Shown piece after piece: positions 54,401 to 63,358 of a stretch of DNA of 64,000 nucleotides; the stretch's first letter is position 1; every line of letters starts with the position of its first letter. The DNA is from Flavisolibacter amylovorans (lineage in GTDB: Bacteria > Bacteroidota > Bacteroidia > Chitinophagales > Chitinophagaceae). The position numbers and the translations under genes are program-made. The notes below the pieces were generated by a model. That model searched no databases, was not told the DNA's origin, and worked only from the letters and a program-made list of their open reading frames with translations. The stretch spans positions 186,001 to 250,000 of the forward strand of contig NZ_BAABGY010000011.1 in assembly GCF_039541815.1 (NCBI RefSeq), read 5' to 3'.

Positions 54401-55591
54401 CCGAACACCGGCAACCCCAACGTGTGCGTGGGCAGCAGCACTACTCTCTTGAATTCCTCGGGCGTCGGCGTCAGCACCTGGACGAGCAGCAACCCCGCCG
54501 TGGCTACGGTGGTTGGCGGCGTGGTAACCGGCGTGAGCGCCGGCACGGCCACCATCACCTACTCCGTGCTGAGTGCCGAGGGCTGCACCGCTTCCGTCAG
54601 CACCATCGTTACGGTTACGGCAGCCGGCGCGCTCGGACCCATCCTCGGCGGCGGCCCGCTCTGCTCCGGTGCCACCACCACGCTTACGCACGGCACTCCC
54701 GGCGGCACCTGGTCGTCGTCGAACACCGCGGTGGCCACGGTATCGGCCACGGGTGTGGTCACCGGTATTGCTACGGGCACGGCCACCATCACTTATACGA
54801 TCGCCGCCAACCCCTGCGCGGGCACGGCCACTACTAGCATTAACGTGCAATCCACGCCGGCACCGGCTGCCATAACCGGTAATACGTCGCTTTGCATCGG
54901 CGGCACGACCACACTCGCCAGCGCCACCCCCGGTGGCACCTGGAGCAGCCAGAATGCCGCGATCGCCACGGTAAATCCCACGACCGGCGTCGTAACCGGC
55001 ATCGCTACCGGCATCACCCAGATCACCTATACCGTGACCACCAACGGGTGCACCGGGGTAACGAACGTCAACTTGTCGGTGGGCACCACGATAGACCCGA
55101 TCACCGGCAATACTTCGCTTTGCGTTGGCGGAACCAGCGCCCTTGCCATCACCAATCCCGGCGGCACGTGGACCAGTAGCAACACGGGCGTGGCCACGAT
55201 CTCCGCCACCGGCGTCGTAACCGCTCTCAGCGCCGGCACCACTACCATTACGTATACGATCAACAATGGCGGCTGCATCGGCACCCGCACCGCAACCGTG
55301 ACGGTGGCTTCCTGCGTGCGCGACGTATTCGTGCCCAACTATTTCACGCCGAACAACGACGGCCGCAACGATGTGCTGTATATCTACGGTACGGTGATCC
55401 AGTCCCTCGACTTCCGCATCTTCAACCAGTGGGGCGGGCAGGTGTTCGCCACCACCGATAAAGGCCGCGGCTGGGACGGCACCGCCTCCGGCAAAGCGCA
55501 GCCCGTGGGCGTTTATATGTATGCCGCGCAGGTGACGCTCACCAACGGCGAAAAGATCACCCTCAAAGGCTCCATCAACCTGATCCGCTAA
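51434..55591 (+). CDS. Large Ig-like (Big_2) adhesin with gliding-motility C-terminal domain
   Basis: 1385 aa from ATG 51434 with signal peptide MRKVLLMCALLASGLWGAAQ. Residues of about 22-245 resemble a lamin-tail (LTD) domain (LIVNEVSQGPSGNGPNGTER, LDLRGWILDDNNGW). Then come thirteen Big_2-like repeats of about 75-80 residues, each with a GGTWSSSNPAIATV core. The C-terminal 90 residues (YFTPNNDGRNDVLYIYG, LDFRIFNQWGGQVFATTDKG, GVYMYAAQVTLTNGEKITLKG) are the gliding-motility-associated / T9SS type B domain. Exported by T9SS and held at the surface by the SprF-type partner encoded next. It starts a three-gene operon (4-bp and 26-bp gaps). Confidence 0.93.
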   Translation: MRKVLLMCALLASGLWGAAQQLIVNEVSQGPSGNGPNGTERAYAELLVVGTRTCTDSTLDLRGWILDDNNGWVKSGAGTGIAPGALRFANVAAWQKVPYGSIILVYNDNDKNSSITLPNDPTDANRDYVYVVPASSSLMERHLTVPSPPSITPAGYSNTGWAQGTPADAWSTAALRNDGDAILTVNPAAPNVAAFSFAYGDLGPGATATVIVPDMLGGKNYFLTDANYTQAASWQQGDVGVNETPGAPNGGANTTWINSMRVQVPGASVGPISGNPTPCVGTNTQLTNATPGGTWTSSNPAVATVNATTGMVTLWTPGTAVITYTVTSGGCSASATFTITSTLVSPPGTISGGPGVCVGQQTPFTVSFPIPVTGGTWNIVDPSIATVNPVTGVVTGVAPGTTTLIYTAPGPIVCGYFASTPIVVSATPAIGLITGANICLMPGQTMILSNSAPGGTWTSSDPGIATVDAAAGVVNGNNFGSTTITYTVTNGTCTRSVTRVVHVGMPGGTVTGGPGVCVGATTTYTSNAQSGGTWSSSNPAIATVNPSTGVVSGVAVGTANIIYTFGTGPCAGTAQAPVTVTAGGNAGTVTGGPGVCTGATVTFSSNGTPGGTWSSGNPAIATVNPATGVVTGVAAGSATITYTVGTGACAVTASAPVTVEQTPVVAPITGGNTLCFNTNLMLQSATPGGTWTTSNPAVANFVGTPNNIATIAGLSPGTSVITYRVVNGNCTAEQSITVTVNPLPVASPLIAGPSAVCIGNSITLSGTPPGGSWSVTNGSFATITQAGVLTGVAVGTVAVQYRITENGCSVGVNHFVNVNAPPVLQPTTGTNLVCVGGTVTLTNPAVNGSGTWSSSNPALTTLVPSIVLGGPSTVLVTALGPGTVTINFTVTQNGCSTTVPFQLTINPSPAVAPITGNNTVCLGATTPFASATPGGTWSSSNPAIAPISASGVITGVAVGTADITYTVTSGGCTGTATKSISVSPLPVLNPNTGNPNVCVGSSTTLLNSSGVGVSTWTSSNPAVATVVGGVVTGVSAGTATITYSVLSAEGCTASVSTIVTVTAAGALGPILGGGPLCSGATTTLTHGTPGGTWSSSNTAVATVSATGVVTGIATGTATITYTIAANPCAGTATTSINVQSTPAPAAITGNTSLCIGGTTTLASATPGGTWSSQNAAIATVNPTTGVVTGIATGITQITYTVTTNGCTGVTNVNLSVGTTIDPITGNTSLCVGGTSALAITNPGGTWTSSNTGVATISATGVVTALSAGTTTITYTINNGGCIGTRTATVTVASCVRDVFVPNYFTPNNDGRNDVLYIYGTVIQSLDFRIFNQWGGQVFATTDKGRGWDGTASGKAQPVGVYMYAAQVTLTNGEKITLKGSINLIR

Positions 55592-55595
55592 CAGC

Positions 55596-56585
55596 ATGAA
55601 AAAGCTCCTGATCCTCCTTCTTTCCGGTTCCTCCCTTGCGGCGCAAGCCCAGGTGGAGCCGCACTTCTCGCAGTACTACGTGTACCCGATGTGGCTCAAC
55701 CCCGCGCTCGCCGGCACTTCGGAAAATGCCTACCGCGTGTCGGGCCTCTACCGCAACCAGTGGGCCGGCATCAGCACGCCGTTTTCCACCTTCGGGGTGT
55801 CGGGCGATTTCAGCGCCGGCAATAACGTGGGCCTCGGCGCCAACATCATGCGGCAGACCGCCGGCACCGGCGGCTATACTTATACCACCGGGATGTTGTC
55901 GTTCTCCTGGAACGGCATCCGCTGGGGCGCCGACGCGCGCCACCAACTGGGCCTCGGCCTGCAGGCGGGCTTCCTCAACCGCCGCTTCGACCCGAGCAAG
56001 TTCCAGGGCGGCGACCAGTGGCAGGCCGGTGTCGGCTTCAACCCCACGCTTCCTACCACCGACCCGCTTACCCGTAGTGCGGCGGGCGCCTTCGACGTGG
56101 GTGCGGGCATTGCGTACGTGAATTCGGCCGCAGACGCCAACGTGAACCCCTTTGGCGGCATTTCGGCAGCGCACCTCACGCAGCCCCAGGACCCCTTTAT
56201 CGTATCGGGTGAGGCGAAGCGGCTGCCCGTGCGCCTCACGGTGCATGGCGGCGCGCGCGTGCGCGTGTCGGACAACGCCTTCATCGTGCCCAACCTCCTG
56301 TTCATGCAGCAGGGAACGGCCCGCGAGATCATGGCCGGCGGCTATGCGCAGCTCCGCGTGAACGAGACCACCGACTTCATGGTCGGCGCCAACTACCGCC
56401 TGGAGGATGCCGTGTCGCCCTATGCCGGCGTGCTGTTCGGCAATATGATGATCGGGCTGTCGTATGACGTCAATACGTCGCGGCTCGGGAAGATGGCCCG
56501 GGGCGCCAATGCCTTCGAGCTCTCGCTGACGCTGCTGGGCAAGCGGGGCGAGTCGATGGACTACTTCAAATGCCCGCGCTTCTGA
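55596..56585 (+). CDS. PorP/SprF family T9SS outer-membrane protein
   Basis: 329 aa, signal peptide MKKLLILLLSGSSLAAQAQ. N-terminal family signature FSQYYVYPMWLNPALAGTSENAYRVSGLYRNQW; the rest is a beta-barrel (NNVGLGANIMRQTAGTGGYTY, HGGARVRVSDNAFIVPNLLF). PorP/SprF proteins anchor or help export type B cargo; pairing with the gene 4 bp upstream is typical. Confidence 0.95.
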   Translation: MKKLLILLLSGSSLAAQAQVEPHFSQYYVYPMWLNPALAGTSENAYRVSGLYRNQWAGISTPFSTFGVSGDFSAGNNVGLGANIMRQTAGTGGYTYTTGMLSFSWNGIRWGADARHQLGLGLQAGFLNRRFDPSKFQGGDQWQAGVGFNPTLPTTDPLTRSAAGAFDVGAGIAYVNSAADANVNPFGGISAAHLTQPQDPFIVSGEAKRLPVRLTVHGGARVRVSDNAFIVPNLLFMQQGTAREIMAGGYAQLRVNETTDFMVGANYRLEDAVSPYAGVLFGNMMIGLSYDVNTSRLGKMARGANAFELSLTLLGKRGESMDYFKCPRF

Positions 56586-56611
56586 TCGAATCAACGAAAG
56601 CTTCTTCCCTT

Positions 56612-58567
56612 ATGTCACGAGTTTCTCTTACCGTTCTCCTGCTGGCCGCTGCCGGCGTTGCGGCGGCGCAAAGCAGCGCCGACCTGCGCCTCGCCGACCG
56701 GTTGTACAGCGATGGCGATCACTATAACGCCGCACTGCGCTACGAGCAGTACCTGGGCTTCCGTAGGTCTACGGCCGTACGCTTCGCTCCCTATTCGCCG
56801 CAGCGCACCGGTGGTGCCGCGGCGCCCGACAGCAACGCCCGTGGCCGCGCGCTGAGCCGGCTTGCCGAATGCTACTACCTCCTCAACGATCATGCGAAGG
56901 CCGCCGGCTACTATGCACAGGCCGCTGCAGCGGGCACCACCAGCCCTGCCGACCAGCTGCGCTATGCCGTGAGCCTGCGGGCAACGGGGCGCAGCGCCGA
57001 GGCTACACCCTTGCTCCTGAGGCTGGGACGTTCCGGGGCACCCGAGGCTGCCGCAGCGACCCTCGAGCTGCAGCGGATCGACTTTGCCCGGGCCCAGGAG
57101 CGGAACCCCGAGGCCGCGCGCTTCCAGGTTGCGAAAATGAAAGGCGCCGCCAACAGCGGCAGCGGCAACTATGCGGCAGCGGTTGCCAACGGGACGCTCT
57201 ATTTCACTTCCAGCCGGCGCACCGACAGCGGCCGCGCCAAGGGCCCGGCATTGAACCACCTGTTTGAAGCAGCGGTTTCCGACACGGCCGCCGCGCGGCA
57301 ACTGCCGGTATCCGTACCGGGCGCCACCGATGTGGGGCTTGCGGCGTTTACGGCCGACGGACGCCGTGCCTATTTCACCGCCTGGAGCCGCCAGGAAGGA
57401 CGCAGCGTAGCCGCTATCTACACCAGCAGCCTCGCCAACGGTCAGTGGAGCGCGCCCGTAAAGCTGAATGCGCAGGTCAACCTGCCGGGTACGTCCAACG
57501 CGCAGCCCTGTATCGTGGAAACGACGGGCAAATCGCTGCTCTTCTTCAGCTCCGACCGCCCCGGCGGGGTGGGGGGCTACGACCTCTGGTATGCGCCGGT
57601 GGATGATGCCAACCATGAATATGGCGCGCACAATGCCGGGGCCCAGCTCAATACGGCGGGCGATGAAGGCGCGCCCTTCTATCACCGCGCGAGCGCCACC
57701 TTCGTGTACGCCAGCAACGGCCTGCCCGGCATGGGTGGCTTCGACCTCTATGGCGTGCTGACGCAGCTGACCGGGAAAACGCCCGCCTTCATCGGGAACC
57801 CGCGCAACCTCGGTGCGCCGGTGAACTCGGTGCGCGACGACTCGTATTTCTACAGTACGTCTCCCGACTCGCTGTTCCGTGATGCCTATTTCAGCTCGGA
57901 TCGCGCGTCGGACTGTTGCCTGGAGCTCTATACGGTTTCGAAAGACTACACGCCGAAGGTGTACAAACGCTTTGTTACCGGCACGATCACGAAGTGTGGC
58001 GCCGGTACACCGCTGGCGGCGGCGGTGGCAGCCGGTACGCGCACGGTGGCTGCCGGCAGCAACGGTACGTACCACCTCGAGCTGGACGCAGCGCAGGAAG
58101 GTGCCCTGAGCCTCACCGCTTCACTGAACGGCTACGGCCCCGGCGCGGCCACCCTGCAGGTGCCGCCTGCATCGGGCGATACCACCTATGTGGTGGATAT
58201 CTGTCTACCGGCCCGGGAGCGTGCCTGGCAGCCCATTCTTTTCGACTTCGACAAGGATACGCTTACGGTGCTGGCGCAGCAACAGCTTGATCTTGTGTTC
58301 GGCGACCTCAAAGAGGACCCGTCGCTGCGCGTGCAGGTTGGTGGCTATACCGACGGCAAAGGCGGTGAGCCCTACAACGACGCCCTCGCGCAACGCCGCG
58401 CGCAGGCCGTGCGCGACTACTTGTGGAAGAAAGGTATCGATGCTTCCCGCCTCGAGGTCAAAGGCTTTGGTGAATGCTGCCCCGTGGCGCCCGAGCGCAC
58501 CGCCGACGGCACCGATGCACCTGCCGCCCGCCGCATCAACCGACGTGTAGAGTTGAGGGTTTATTAG
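56612..58567 (+). CDS. OmpA-family protein with beta-propeller repeats
   Basis: 651 aa from ATG 56612, signal peptide MSRVSLTVLLLAAAGVAAAQ. Residues of about 20-150 look TPR-like (LAECYYLLNDHAKAAGYYAQA). About 190-440 are PD40/WD40-like propeller blades (TSNAQPCIVETTGKSLLFFSS, GGVGGYDLWYAP). About 465-540 is a carboxypeptidase-regulatory-like domain. The OmpA domain (545-651) has ILFDFDKDTLTVLAQQQLDLV, VGGYTDGKGG and RRINRRVELRV, binding peptidoglycan. Third gene of the T9SS cargo operon. The stop lies in a TTATTGG word array. Confidence 0.93.
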   Translation: MSRVSLTVLLLAAAGVAAAQSSADLRLADRLYSDGDHYNAALRYEQYLGFRRSTAVRFAPYSPQRTGGAAAPDSNARGRALSRLAECYYLLNDHAKAAGYYAQAAAAGTTSPADQLRYAVSLRATGRSAEATPLLLRLGRSGAPEAAAATLELQRIDFARAQERNPEAARFQVAKMKGAANSGSGNYAAAVANGTLYFTSSRRTDSGRAKGPALNHLFEAAVSDTAAARQLPVSVPGATDVGLAAFTADGRRAYFTAWSRQEGRSVAAIYTSSLANGQWSAPVKLNAQVNLPGTSNAQPCIVETTGKSLLFFSSDRPGGVGGYDLWYAPVDDANHEYGAHNAGAQLNTAGDEGAPFYHRASATFVYASNGLPGMGGFDLYGVLTQLTGKTPAFIGNPRNLGAPVNSVRDDSYFYSTSPDSLFRDAYFSSDRASDCCLELYTVSKDYTPKVYKRFVTGTITKCGAGTPLAAAVAAGTRTVAAGSNGTYHLELDAAQEGALSLTASLNGYGPGAATLQVPPASGDTTYVVDICLPARERAWQPILFDFDKDTLTVLAQQQLDLVFGDLKEDPSLRVQVGGYTDGKGGEPYNDALAQRRAQAVRDYLWKKGIDASRLEVKGFGECCPVAPERTADGTDAPAARRINRRVELRVY

Positions 58568-58600
58568 TTTATTGGTTTATTGGTCTATTGGTCTATTGGT
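58561..58600. repeat. TCTATTGGT word array at the end of the operon
   Basis: Tandem TTATTGG / CTATTGG words, beginning inside the OmpA stop region. The complement lies at 59021-59060. Confidence 0.8.
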
Positions 58601-58664
58601 AAGGGTTCGTTTCTGTGGTGCTTTTCTGACAGGAGTGAGTCTTTTCTTAACGGGAAATGAATAC

Positions 58665-58703
58665 AGCCGCTGCCTCGGGAATTATTCCGGCAGCGGCTTT
58701 TTC
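58665..58703 (+). terminator. Intrinsic terminator of the T9SS operon
   Basis: AGCCGCTGCC and GGCAGCGGCT with a 14-base loop, then TTTTTC. Confidence 0.8.
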
Positions 58704-58793
58704 TATCCGGCAGTGTGAATTGTGGAGCGAGTTTGTGGATGTGTTTGTGGAATCGTGTTCGCAACGTCTGGGCGAGAAGATCCTCGCCGACGG

Positions 58794-58807
58794 TTGTAGA
58801 AATACAA
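58794..58807. repeat. Dispersed palindrome-like word next to a terminator
   Basis: TTGTAGAAATACAA, an exact match to YYGTAKNNMTACRR, ending where the second terminator stem begins. Confidence 0.6.
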
Positions 58808-58834
58808 ACGCCCCTTCAGCGGAAGGGGCGTTTG
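58805..58834. terminator. Second hairpin, bidirectional terminator-like
   Basis: CAAACGCCCCTTC / GAAGGGGCGTTTG with a four-base loop; weak T-run. Confidence 0.5.
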
Positions 58835-59057
58835 CATAAGCTGAGAAAGCGTCATTGTTTCCGACAATGAAAGAGATGAGCATCTGTTGCGTACCGGAGC
58901 CAGTTAGCGTATGCTTGCCTGGCTCCTGCACAAAGTATATGGGTATCGGTTGCGCTCGTTAAGCCTCCTTACCGAAAGGATTGCCCTGCCGTACGTAGGG
59001 ACGCCACAAGCGGAAACCTTACTAATAAACAAATAGACTAATAGACCAATAAACTAA
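58835..59057. repeat. Gap with complement word array (59021-59060)
   Basis: About 220 bp with no gene. 59021-59060 repeats CAATAGACTAATAG-like words and ends in the stop codon of the small lipoprotein gene. Confidence 0.6.
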
Positions 59058-59231
59058 TTACCCCCGGTAGCTGGCGCGCATCGAAGGGATGTTCATCGAG
59101 GGGCAGCCTTCGCTGGAGCGGTAGGAGCTACGGAAGCAGGAAGAGAACGTGGTGAGGGAGAGGAGCAGGATCCAGGTGAGGGGATTGCGGATGATGGACG
59201 TAGAGGCCTGGGTGTTTTTAGACGGTTTCAT
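59058..59231 (-). CDS. Small lipoprotein (57 aa)
   Basis: ATG at 59231, stop TAA in the word array. A long hydrophobic stretch (WILLLSLTTFSSC) ends in a lipobox with Cys32, followed by FRSSYRSSEGCPSMNIPSMR. The GCPS motif near the end recalls small Bacteroidota proteins of unknown role. Convergent with the T9SS operon. Confidence 0.6.
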   Translation of the reverse strand: MKPSKNTQASTSIIRNPLTWILLLSLTTFSSCFRSSYRSSEGCPSMNIPSMRASYRG

Positions 59232-59311
59232 GGTTTTGAGTATGATTAGGTTAACAACTGCTTACCTAATTGCATGCACCGTGCCAAAATGTTAATTGGG
59301 GAATTCCGCCC

Positions 59312-59671
59312 CTACCGCAGGCCCTCCGAAAGCTCCCGGAGCCGCGCCCCCAGCAGCTTTTGCTGATCGCGGCAGAGTGCCGCCTCCTCGAACCGGTGCG
59401 CCTCCACAAGTTGCGTCTTCTGCTCCTCCAGCTCGCGGATGCGGGTTTTTACCCGCACGATCTCGCGCCCCAGGTTGTGGCGCCGCACGAGCCACCGGAG
59501 CAGGAAGGCATCGGCCAGCGCGCCCACACCCAGGAGCCCGGCCGTGCACAGCCAGAGGCGCGCCGTTCGGTGCTTGCCCAGGTAGCGGCGGTGCCAGCCC
59601 AGCAGCCCGAAGAGCCCGAGGCCCCAGCGGAGGTACGCTCCGCGCACCGATCTATGGCGTTGCACCGTCAT
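59312..59671 (-). CDS. TM2-domain membrane protein
   Basis: 119 aa from ATG 59671; the frame extends to 59794 without added domain features. The TM2 domain has RWGLGLFGLLGWHRRYLGKHRTARLWLCTAGLLGVGALADAFLL, two helices with the conserved turn. A coiled-coil tail (RIRELEEQKTQLVEAHRFEEAALCRDQQKLL) resembles a UVR motif. Role unknown. Confidence 0.8.
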   Translation of the reverse strand: MTVQRHRSVRGAYLRWGLGLFGLLGWHRRYLGKHRTARLWLCTAGLLGVGALADAFLLRWLVRRHNLGREIVRVKTRIRELEEQKTQLVEAHRFEEAALCRDQQKLLGARLRELSEGLR

Positions 59672-59990
59672 GTTCCCAAAGCTAGTGGCTCCGGCCAACC
59701 CCACAGCGAGCACGCACCACGCCCCGGTTATCAACAGGGTTCCCCGTGCCCGCCGGCCCTGCATCCCGCAGCCGTCAACTTTTTTTGTACACAAAAAGAC
59801 CTGGCGCCCGCCACCGGTTGAACCGATTTGGAATCGTTGCCCGTGAATCGTTTATATATGCAAATGCACCTGCATGCGAAAGGGCGGCCGTCATCCCGTT
59901 GCCGGCACGCGCGCATAATTTCTTTAACAACGCTTAAACTTCGAAGGCAGGCACCGGTCTGTATCTGCATTAACGACTAAAACAACGACT

Positions 59991-60947
59991 ATGAAAGTAC
60001 GCGTCCTCACCTTCGCCGTCCTGTCGCTTGCACTCGCGGTAACTTCCTGTAAGAAAGATGCAAAAGACGATGATGACTCCAACACCGTAGATCTCGAAAC
60101 ACGCGTCACGGCACATGCCGACGACCAGAGCCGCATCTCCAACGAGCTTGACGCCGTAGACAACGACGTCAACACCTACATCGAAGAAACCAGCGCCTTT
60201 GGCCGCGAGCAGAACGTGATGGCGCCGCCCTGCAATACCACCGTTACCTTCGACTCTACCCAGGCACTGCGCCGCATGACCATCACCTTCAACGGGAACA
60301 ACTGCGCCAACACGCACTCCCGCACCGGCACCATCGTGGCCACCATCCCCATGCAGCAGCGCTGGCGCGACTCGGGCGCCGTGATCACCGAAACGATCAA
60401 CAACCTGCGCATCACCCGCCTCTCCGACAACAAGAGCATCAGCGTCAACGGCACGCGCACCCTCACCAACGCCTCGGGTGGCCGCATCCCCAACCTCTAC
60501 CTCCCCGGACCGGGCCACCGCAATTCGATCCGCCACCGCATCAACGGCAACATGACCGTCGCCTTCGACAACAACACGCAGCGCCAGTGGAGCGTAGCCC
60601 GCCAGCGCGAATTCACCCGCGCACCGCAGGATAGCCTCGTGATCACGGTTACCGGCACGCATACCGACGGACAGACCACGGGCATCTCCGAGTGGGGCAC
60701 CAACCGCTTCGGCGCCGCCTTCTCGACGCAGATCGTAGAGCCGCTGAAGTTCAACCAGGGCTGCGGGTTCCGCCTCGGCGCCGGCAAGGTGCAGCACAAC
60801 GTGGTAGGCGCCAACACGGTGGTCACCTTCGGCCTCAATGCACAGGGTAACCCCACGGGCTGCCCCGGTGCCAACCCTTACTATTTCAAAGCAGTGTGGA
60901 CGGGCGCCAACGGCAACACGCAGACCGTGATCCGCCCGTACTTCTAA
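59991..60947 (+). CDS. Lipoprotein of unknown function (318 aa)
   Basis: Lipobox AVTSC with Cys20, an acidic linker (KDAKDDDDSNTVD), then a beta-rich domain: APPCNTTVTFDSTQALRRMTI, GNNCANTHSRTGTI, SLVITVTGTHTDGQTTGISEWG, NQGCGFRLGAGKVQHN. Several Cys may form disulphides. I recognise no family. Surface or periplasmic lipoprotein. Confidence 0.75.
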   Translation: MKVRVLTFAVLSLALAVTSCKKDAKDDDDSNTVDLETRVTAHADDQSRISNELDAVDNDVNTYIEETSAFGREQNVMAPPCNTTVTFDSTQALRRMTITFNGNNCANTHSRTGTIVATIPMQQRWRDSGAVITETINNLRITRLSDNKSISVNGTRTLTNASGGRIPNLYLPGPGHRNSIRHRINGNMTVAFDNNTQRQWSVARQREFTRAPQDSLVITVTGTHTDGQTTGISEWGTNRFGAAFSTQIVEPLKFNQGCGFRLGAGKVQHNVVGANTVVTFGLNAQGNPTGCPGANPYYFKAVWTGANGNTQTVIRPYF

Positions 60948-60985
60948 GCATTCAAAAAGCGCATTGTCGGAACAATGCTTCTCGG

Positions 60986-61015
60986 AGCGGGTCGCCACGG
61001 GCGACCCGCTTTTTT
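60986..61015 (+). terminator. Intrinsic terminator of the lipoprotein gene
   Basis: AGCGGGTCGCC, loop, GGCGACCCGCT then TTTTT. Confidence 0.85.
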
Positions 61016-61051
61016 ATGCAGGGCGCTACCGGAAGCCGGCAGCGGAGGACT

Positions 61052-61059
61052 TATCTTGC
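61052..61059 (+). promoter_or_regulatory. Promoter-like -7 box of the DPP-IV gene
   Basis: TATCTTGC four bases before the ATG at 61064, so transcription would begin at or near the start codon. Confidence 0.35.
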
Positions 61060-61063
61060 TGTA

Positions 61064-63214
61064 ATGAAAACGACATTCCTGCTTCCGGCTGCGCTGTTGC
61101 TCGCGCTTGCGTCCGGCGCGCAGCAGAAGGCGCTCAGCCTCGAGGATGCCCTCGTGCGCAACCGCAGTACGCTCGCACCCGCCAGCCTCCGCGGGCTGCA
61201 GTTCATCCACGGCACCGATCAGTATGCCTATCTCAAGGGCAGTGGCAGCAGTGCCGAATGGGTGCGCGGCTCCTTCAAGGGCGGCGAGCAGTCGCTGATC
61301 ACTTTAGCCAGCCTGAACGACGCGCTGCGCCGCACCGGTTGCGATACGTTCGCCACGATGCCCGACATCCGCTTCGACCGCCCCGGTGGCTGGTTCCTCA
61401 GCAGCGAGCGCGGGCGCTTCCGCTGGGACCCCGTGAAGAGCTCCTTCGACACACTGGTGCCGCAAAAGCTGTCGGGAAAGGAAGTGCTGGAAGAAAGCGG
61501 CGGCGGCTATACCGCTTATGTGGACGGCCACAACCTGTACGTGAGCGACGGCCGCACCGCAAAGGCCATTACGGCCGACGGCAGCGCCAACATCGTGTAC
61601 GGTTCCGCCGTGCACCGCAACGAGTTCGGCATCAGCAAGGGCACCTTCTGGAGCCCCGACGGGAAGCAGCTCGCCTTTTACCGGATGGACCAAAGCATGG
61701 TGCGCGATTACCCGATCATCGACTGGGCGGCTACACCCGCAAAGGTGAACCTCGTAAAATACCCGATGGCCGGCGATGCGAGTCACCACGTCAGCGTGGG
61801 CGTGTACCATGCCGCGACTGGTGATCTTGTATTTCTACAAACGGGCGCACCGCTCGAGCAATACCTCACCAACATCGCCTGGAGCCCCGACGGGCGCTAC
61901 GTCTATATCGCGGTGGTCAACCGCGGGCAGGACCACATGCGCCTCAACCAGTACGATGCCGCTACAGGCGCCTTCGTCAAGACCCTCTTCGAGGAGCGCG
62001 ATACCCGCTACGTGGAGCCGCTGGCACCCATGGCCTTCGTGAAGGGGAAGCCGGGGCAGTTCGTATGGCAAAGCAACCGGGACGGCTACAACCACCTGTA
62101 TTTATACGATACGTCGGGGCGCCTCATCCGGCAACTAACGAAAGGTCCCTGGGAAGTGCTCGAGCTGAAGGGCTTCGATGCAAAAGGAGAGGCGCTGTTC
62201 TACACCAGCACGGAAGTGTCGCCCCTGTGCCGCAACCTGTATCGCCTCGACCTCCGCACCGGAGCTGCGAAGGGGCTTACGCCCGGTGTTGCCGTACACG
62301 CAGCGCAGGTGAGCAGCAGCGGCGCCTTCGTGCTCGACTCCTATAGCAGCCCGGCACAGCCGCGCACGGTACGCCTCCTTGACGTGGCCTCCGGGAAGGA
62401 GAAGGTGCTCTTCGCCGCTCCCGACCCGCTTGCCGGCTATGCGCTGGGCACGATGCGCATCGGCACCATCAGCGCCGACGACGGTACGCCGCTCTACACA
62501 CGCACCTACCTGCCCGCGGGCTTCGACAGCACCAGGAAGTATCCCGTGGTGGTGTACTGGTACGGCGGGCCGCATGCGCAGCTCATCACCGCCGGCTACA
62601 ACGGCGGCGCCGGTGATTATTGGTTCCAGTATATGGCAGGGCAGGGCTACCTCGTGTTCTCGCTCGACACACGCGGCTCCGACAACCGCGGCCGTGCCTT
62701 CGAGTCGGTGATCCACCGGCGCACCGGTGCCGCGCAGGTGCAGGATATGGACCGCGCCGTAACGCACCTGCGGTCCCTGCCCTACGTAGATGCCCGCAAC
62801 ATGGCGCTCTTCGGGTGGAGCTACGGCGGCTATCTCACGATCCAGTACCTGCAGCAGCGCCCGGGCACCTTCAAGGCGGGCATCGCCGGTGGGCCGGTCA
62901 CCGACTGGCGCCTCTACGAGATCATGTACGGCGAGCGGTATATGGATACGCCGCAGGAGAACCCGGAGGGCTATGCCGCCACCGATCTCACTAAGACGGT
63001 CGATCGGCTGAAGGACAAGCTCCTCCTCATTCACGGCCTGCAGGACGATGTGGTGGTGCAGCAGCACTCGGTGCGCTTCGTGCGCGCGGCCATCGATAAA
63101 GGGGTGCAGGTGGATTACATGATCTACCCCGGGCATGCGCATAACGTGCTGGGCCGCGACCGCGCCCACCTGTACGGCAAGGTGACCGACTATATACGGC
63201 AGCAGCTGCGGTAG
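61064..63214 (+). CDS. DPP-IV-type prolyl peptidase (S9B/S9C)
   Basis: 716 aa from ATG 61064, signal peptide MKTTFLLPAALLLALASGAQ. Residues of about 40-440 form the beta-propeller (ITADGSANIVYGSAVHRNEFG, YIAVVNRGQDHMRLNQYD, TKGPWEVLELKGFDAKGEAL). The hydrolase domain has catalytic Ser586 (GWSYGGYL), Asp in IHGLQDDVVVQQHS and His in YPGHAHNV. Predicted periplasmic or secreted dipeptidyl-peptidase. Confidence 0.92.
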   Translation: MKTTFLLPAALLLALASGAQQKALSLEDALVRNRSTLAPASLRGLQFIHGTDQYAYLKGSGSSAEWVRGSFKGGEQSLITLASLNDALRRTGCDTFATMPDIRFDRPGGWFLSSERGRFRWDPVKSSFDTLVPQKLSGKEVLEESGGGYTAYVDGHNLYVSDGRTAKAITADGSANIVYGSAVHRNEFGISKGTFWSPDGKQLAFYRMDQSMVRDYPIIDWAATPAKVNLVKYPMAGDASHHVSVGVYHAATGDLVFLQTGAPLEQYLTNIAWSPDGRYVYIAVVNRGQDHMRLNQYDAATGAFVKTLFEERDTRYVEPLAPMAFVKGKPGQFVWQSNRDGYNHLYLYDTSGRLIRQLTKGPWEVLELKGFDAKGEALFYTSTEVSPLCRNLYRLDLRTGAAKGLTPGVAVHAAQVSSSGAFVLDSYSSPAQPRTVRLLDVASGKEKVLFAAPDPLAGYALGTMRIGTISADDGTPLYTRTYLPAGFDSTRKYPVVVYWYGGPHAQLITAGYNGGAGDYWFQYMAGQGYLVFSLDTRGSDNRGRAFESVIHRRTGAAQVQDMDRAVTHLRSLPYVDARNMALFGWSYGGYLTIQYLQQRPGTFKAGIAGGPVTDWRLYEIMYGERYMDTPQENPEGYAATDLTKTVDRLKDKLLLIHGLQDDVVVQQHSVRFVRAAIDKGVQVDYMIYPGHAHNVLGRDRAHLYGKVTDYIRQQLR

Positions 63215-63358
63215 GAATTTGTTGGAAGTATGTTGTTTGGGTTCGACGTGGCTCCGGACCGTAATCCGGCTTCGGACCAGGGCACGTTGAACAACGGGGC
63301 GGTCCGCTTGGGCCGTCCCGTTGCTTTTACTAGCTTTAGCGCACCAAACGTTATTGCT

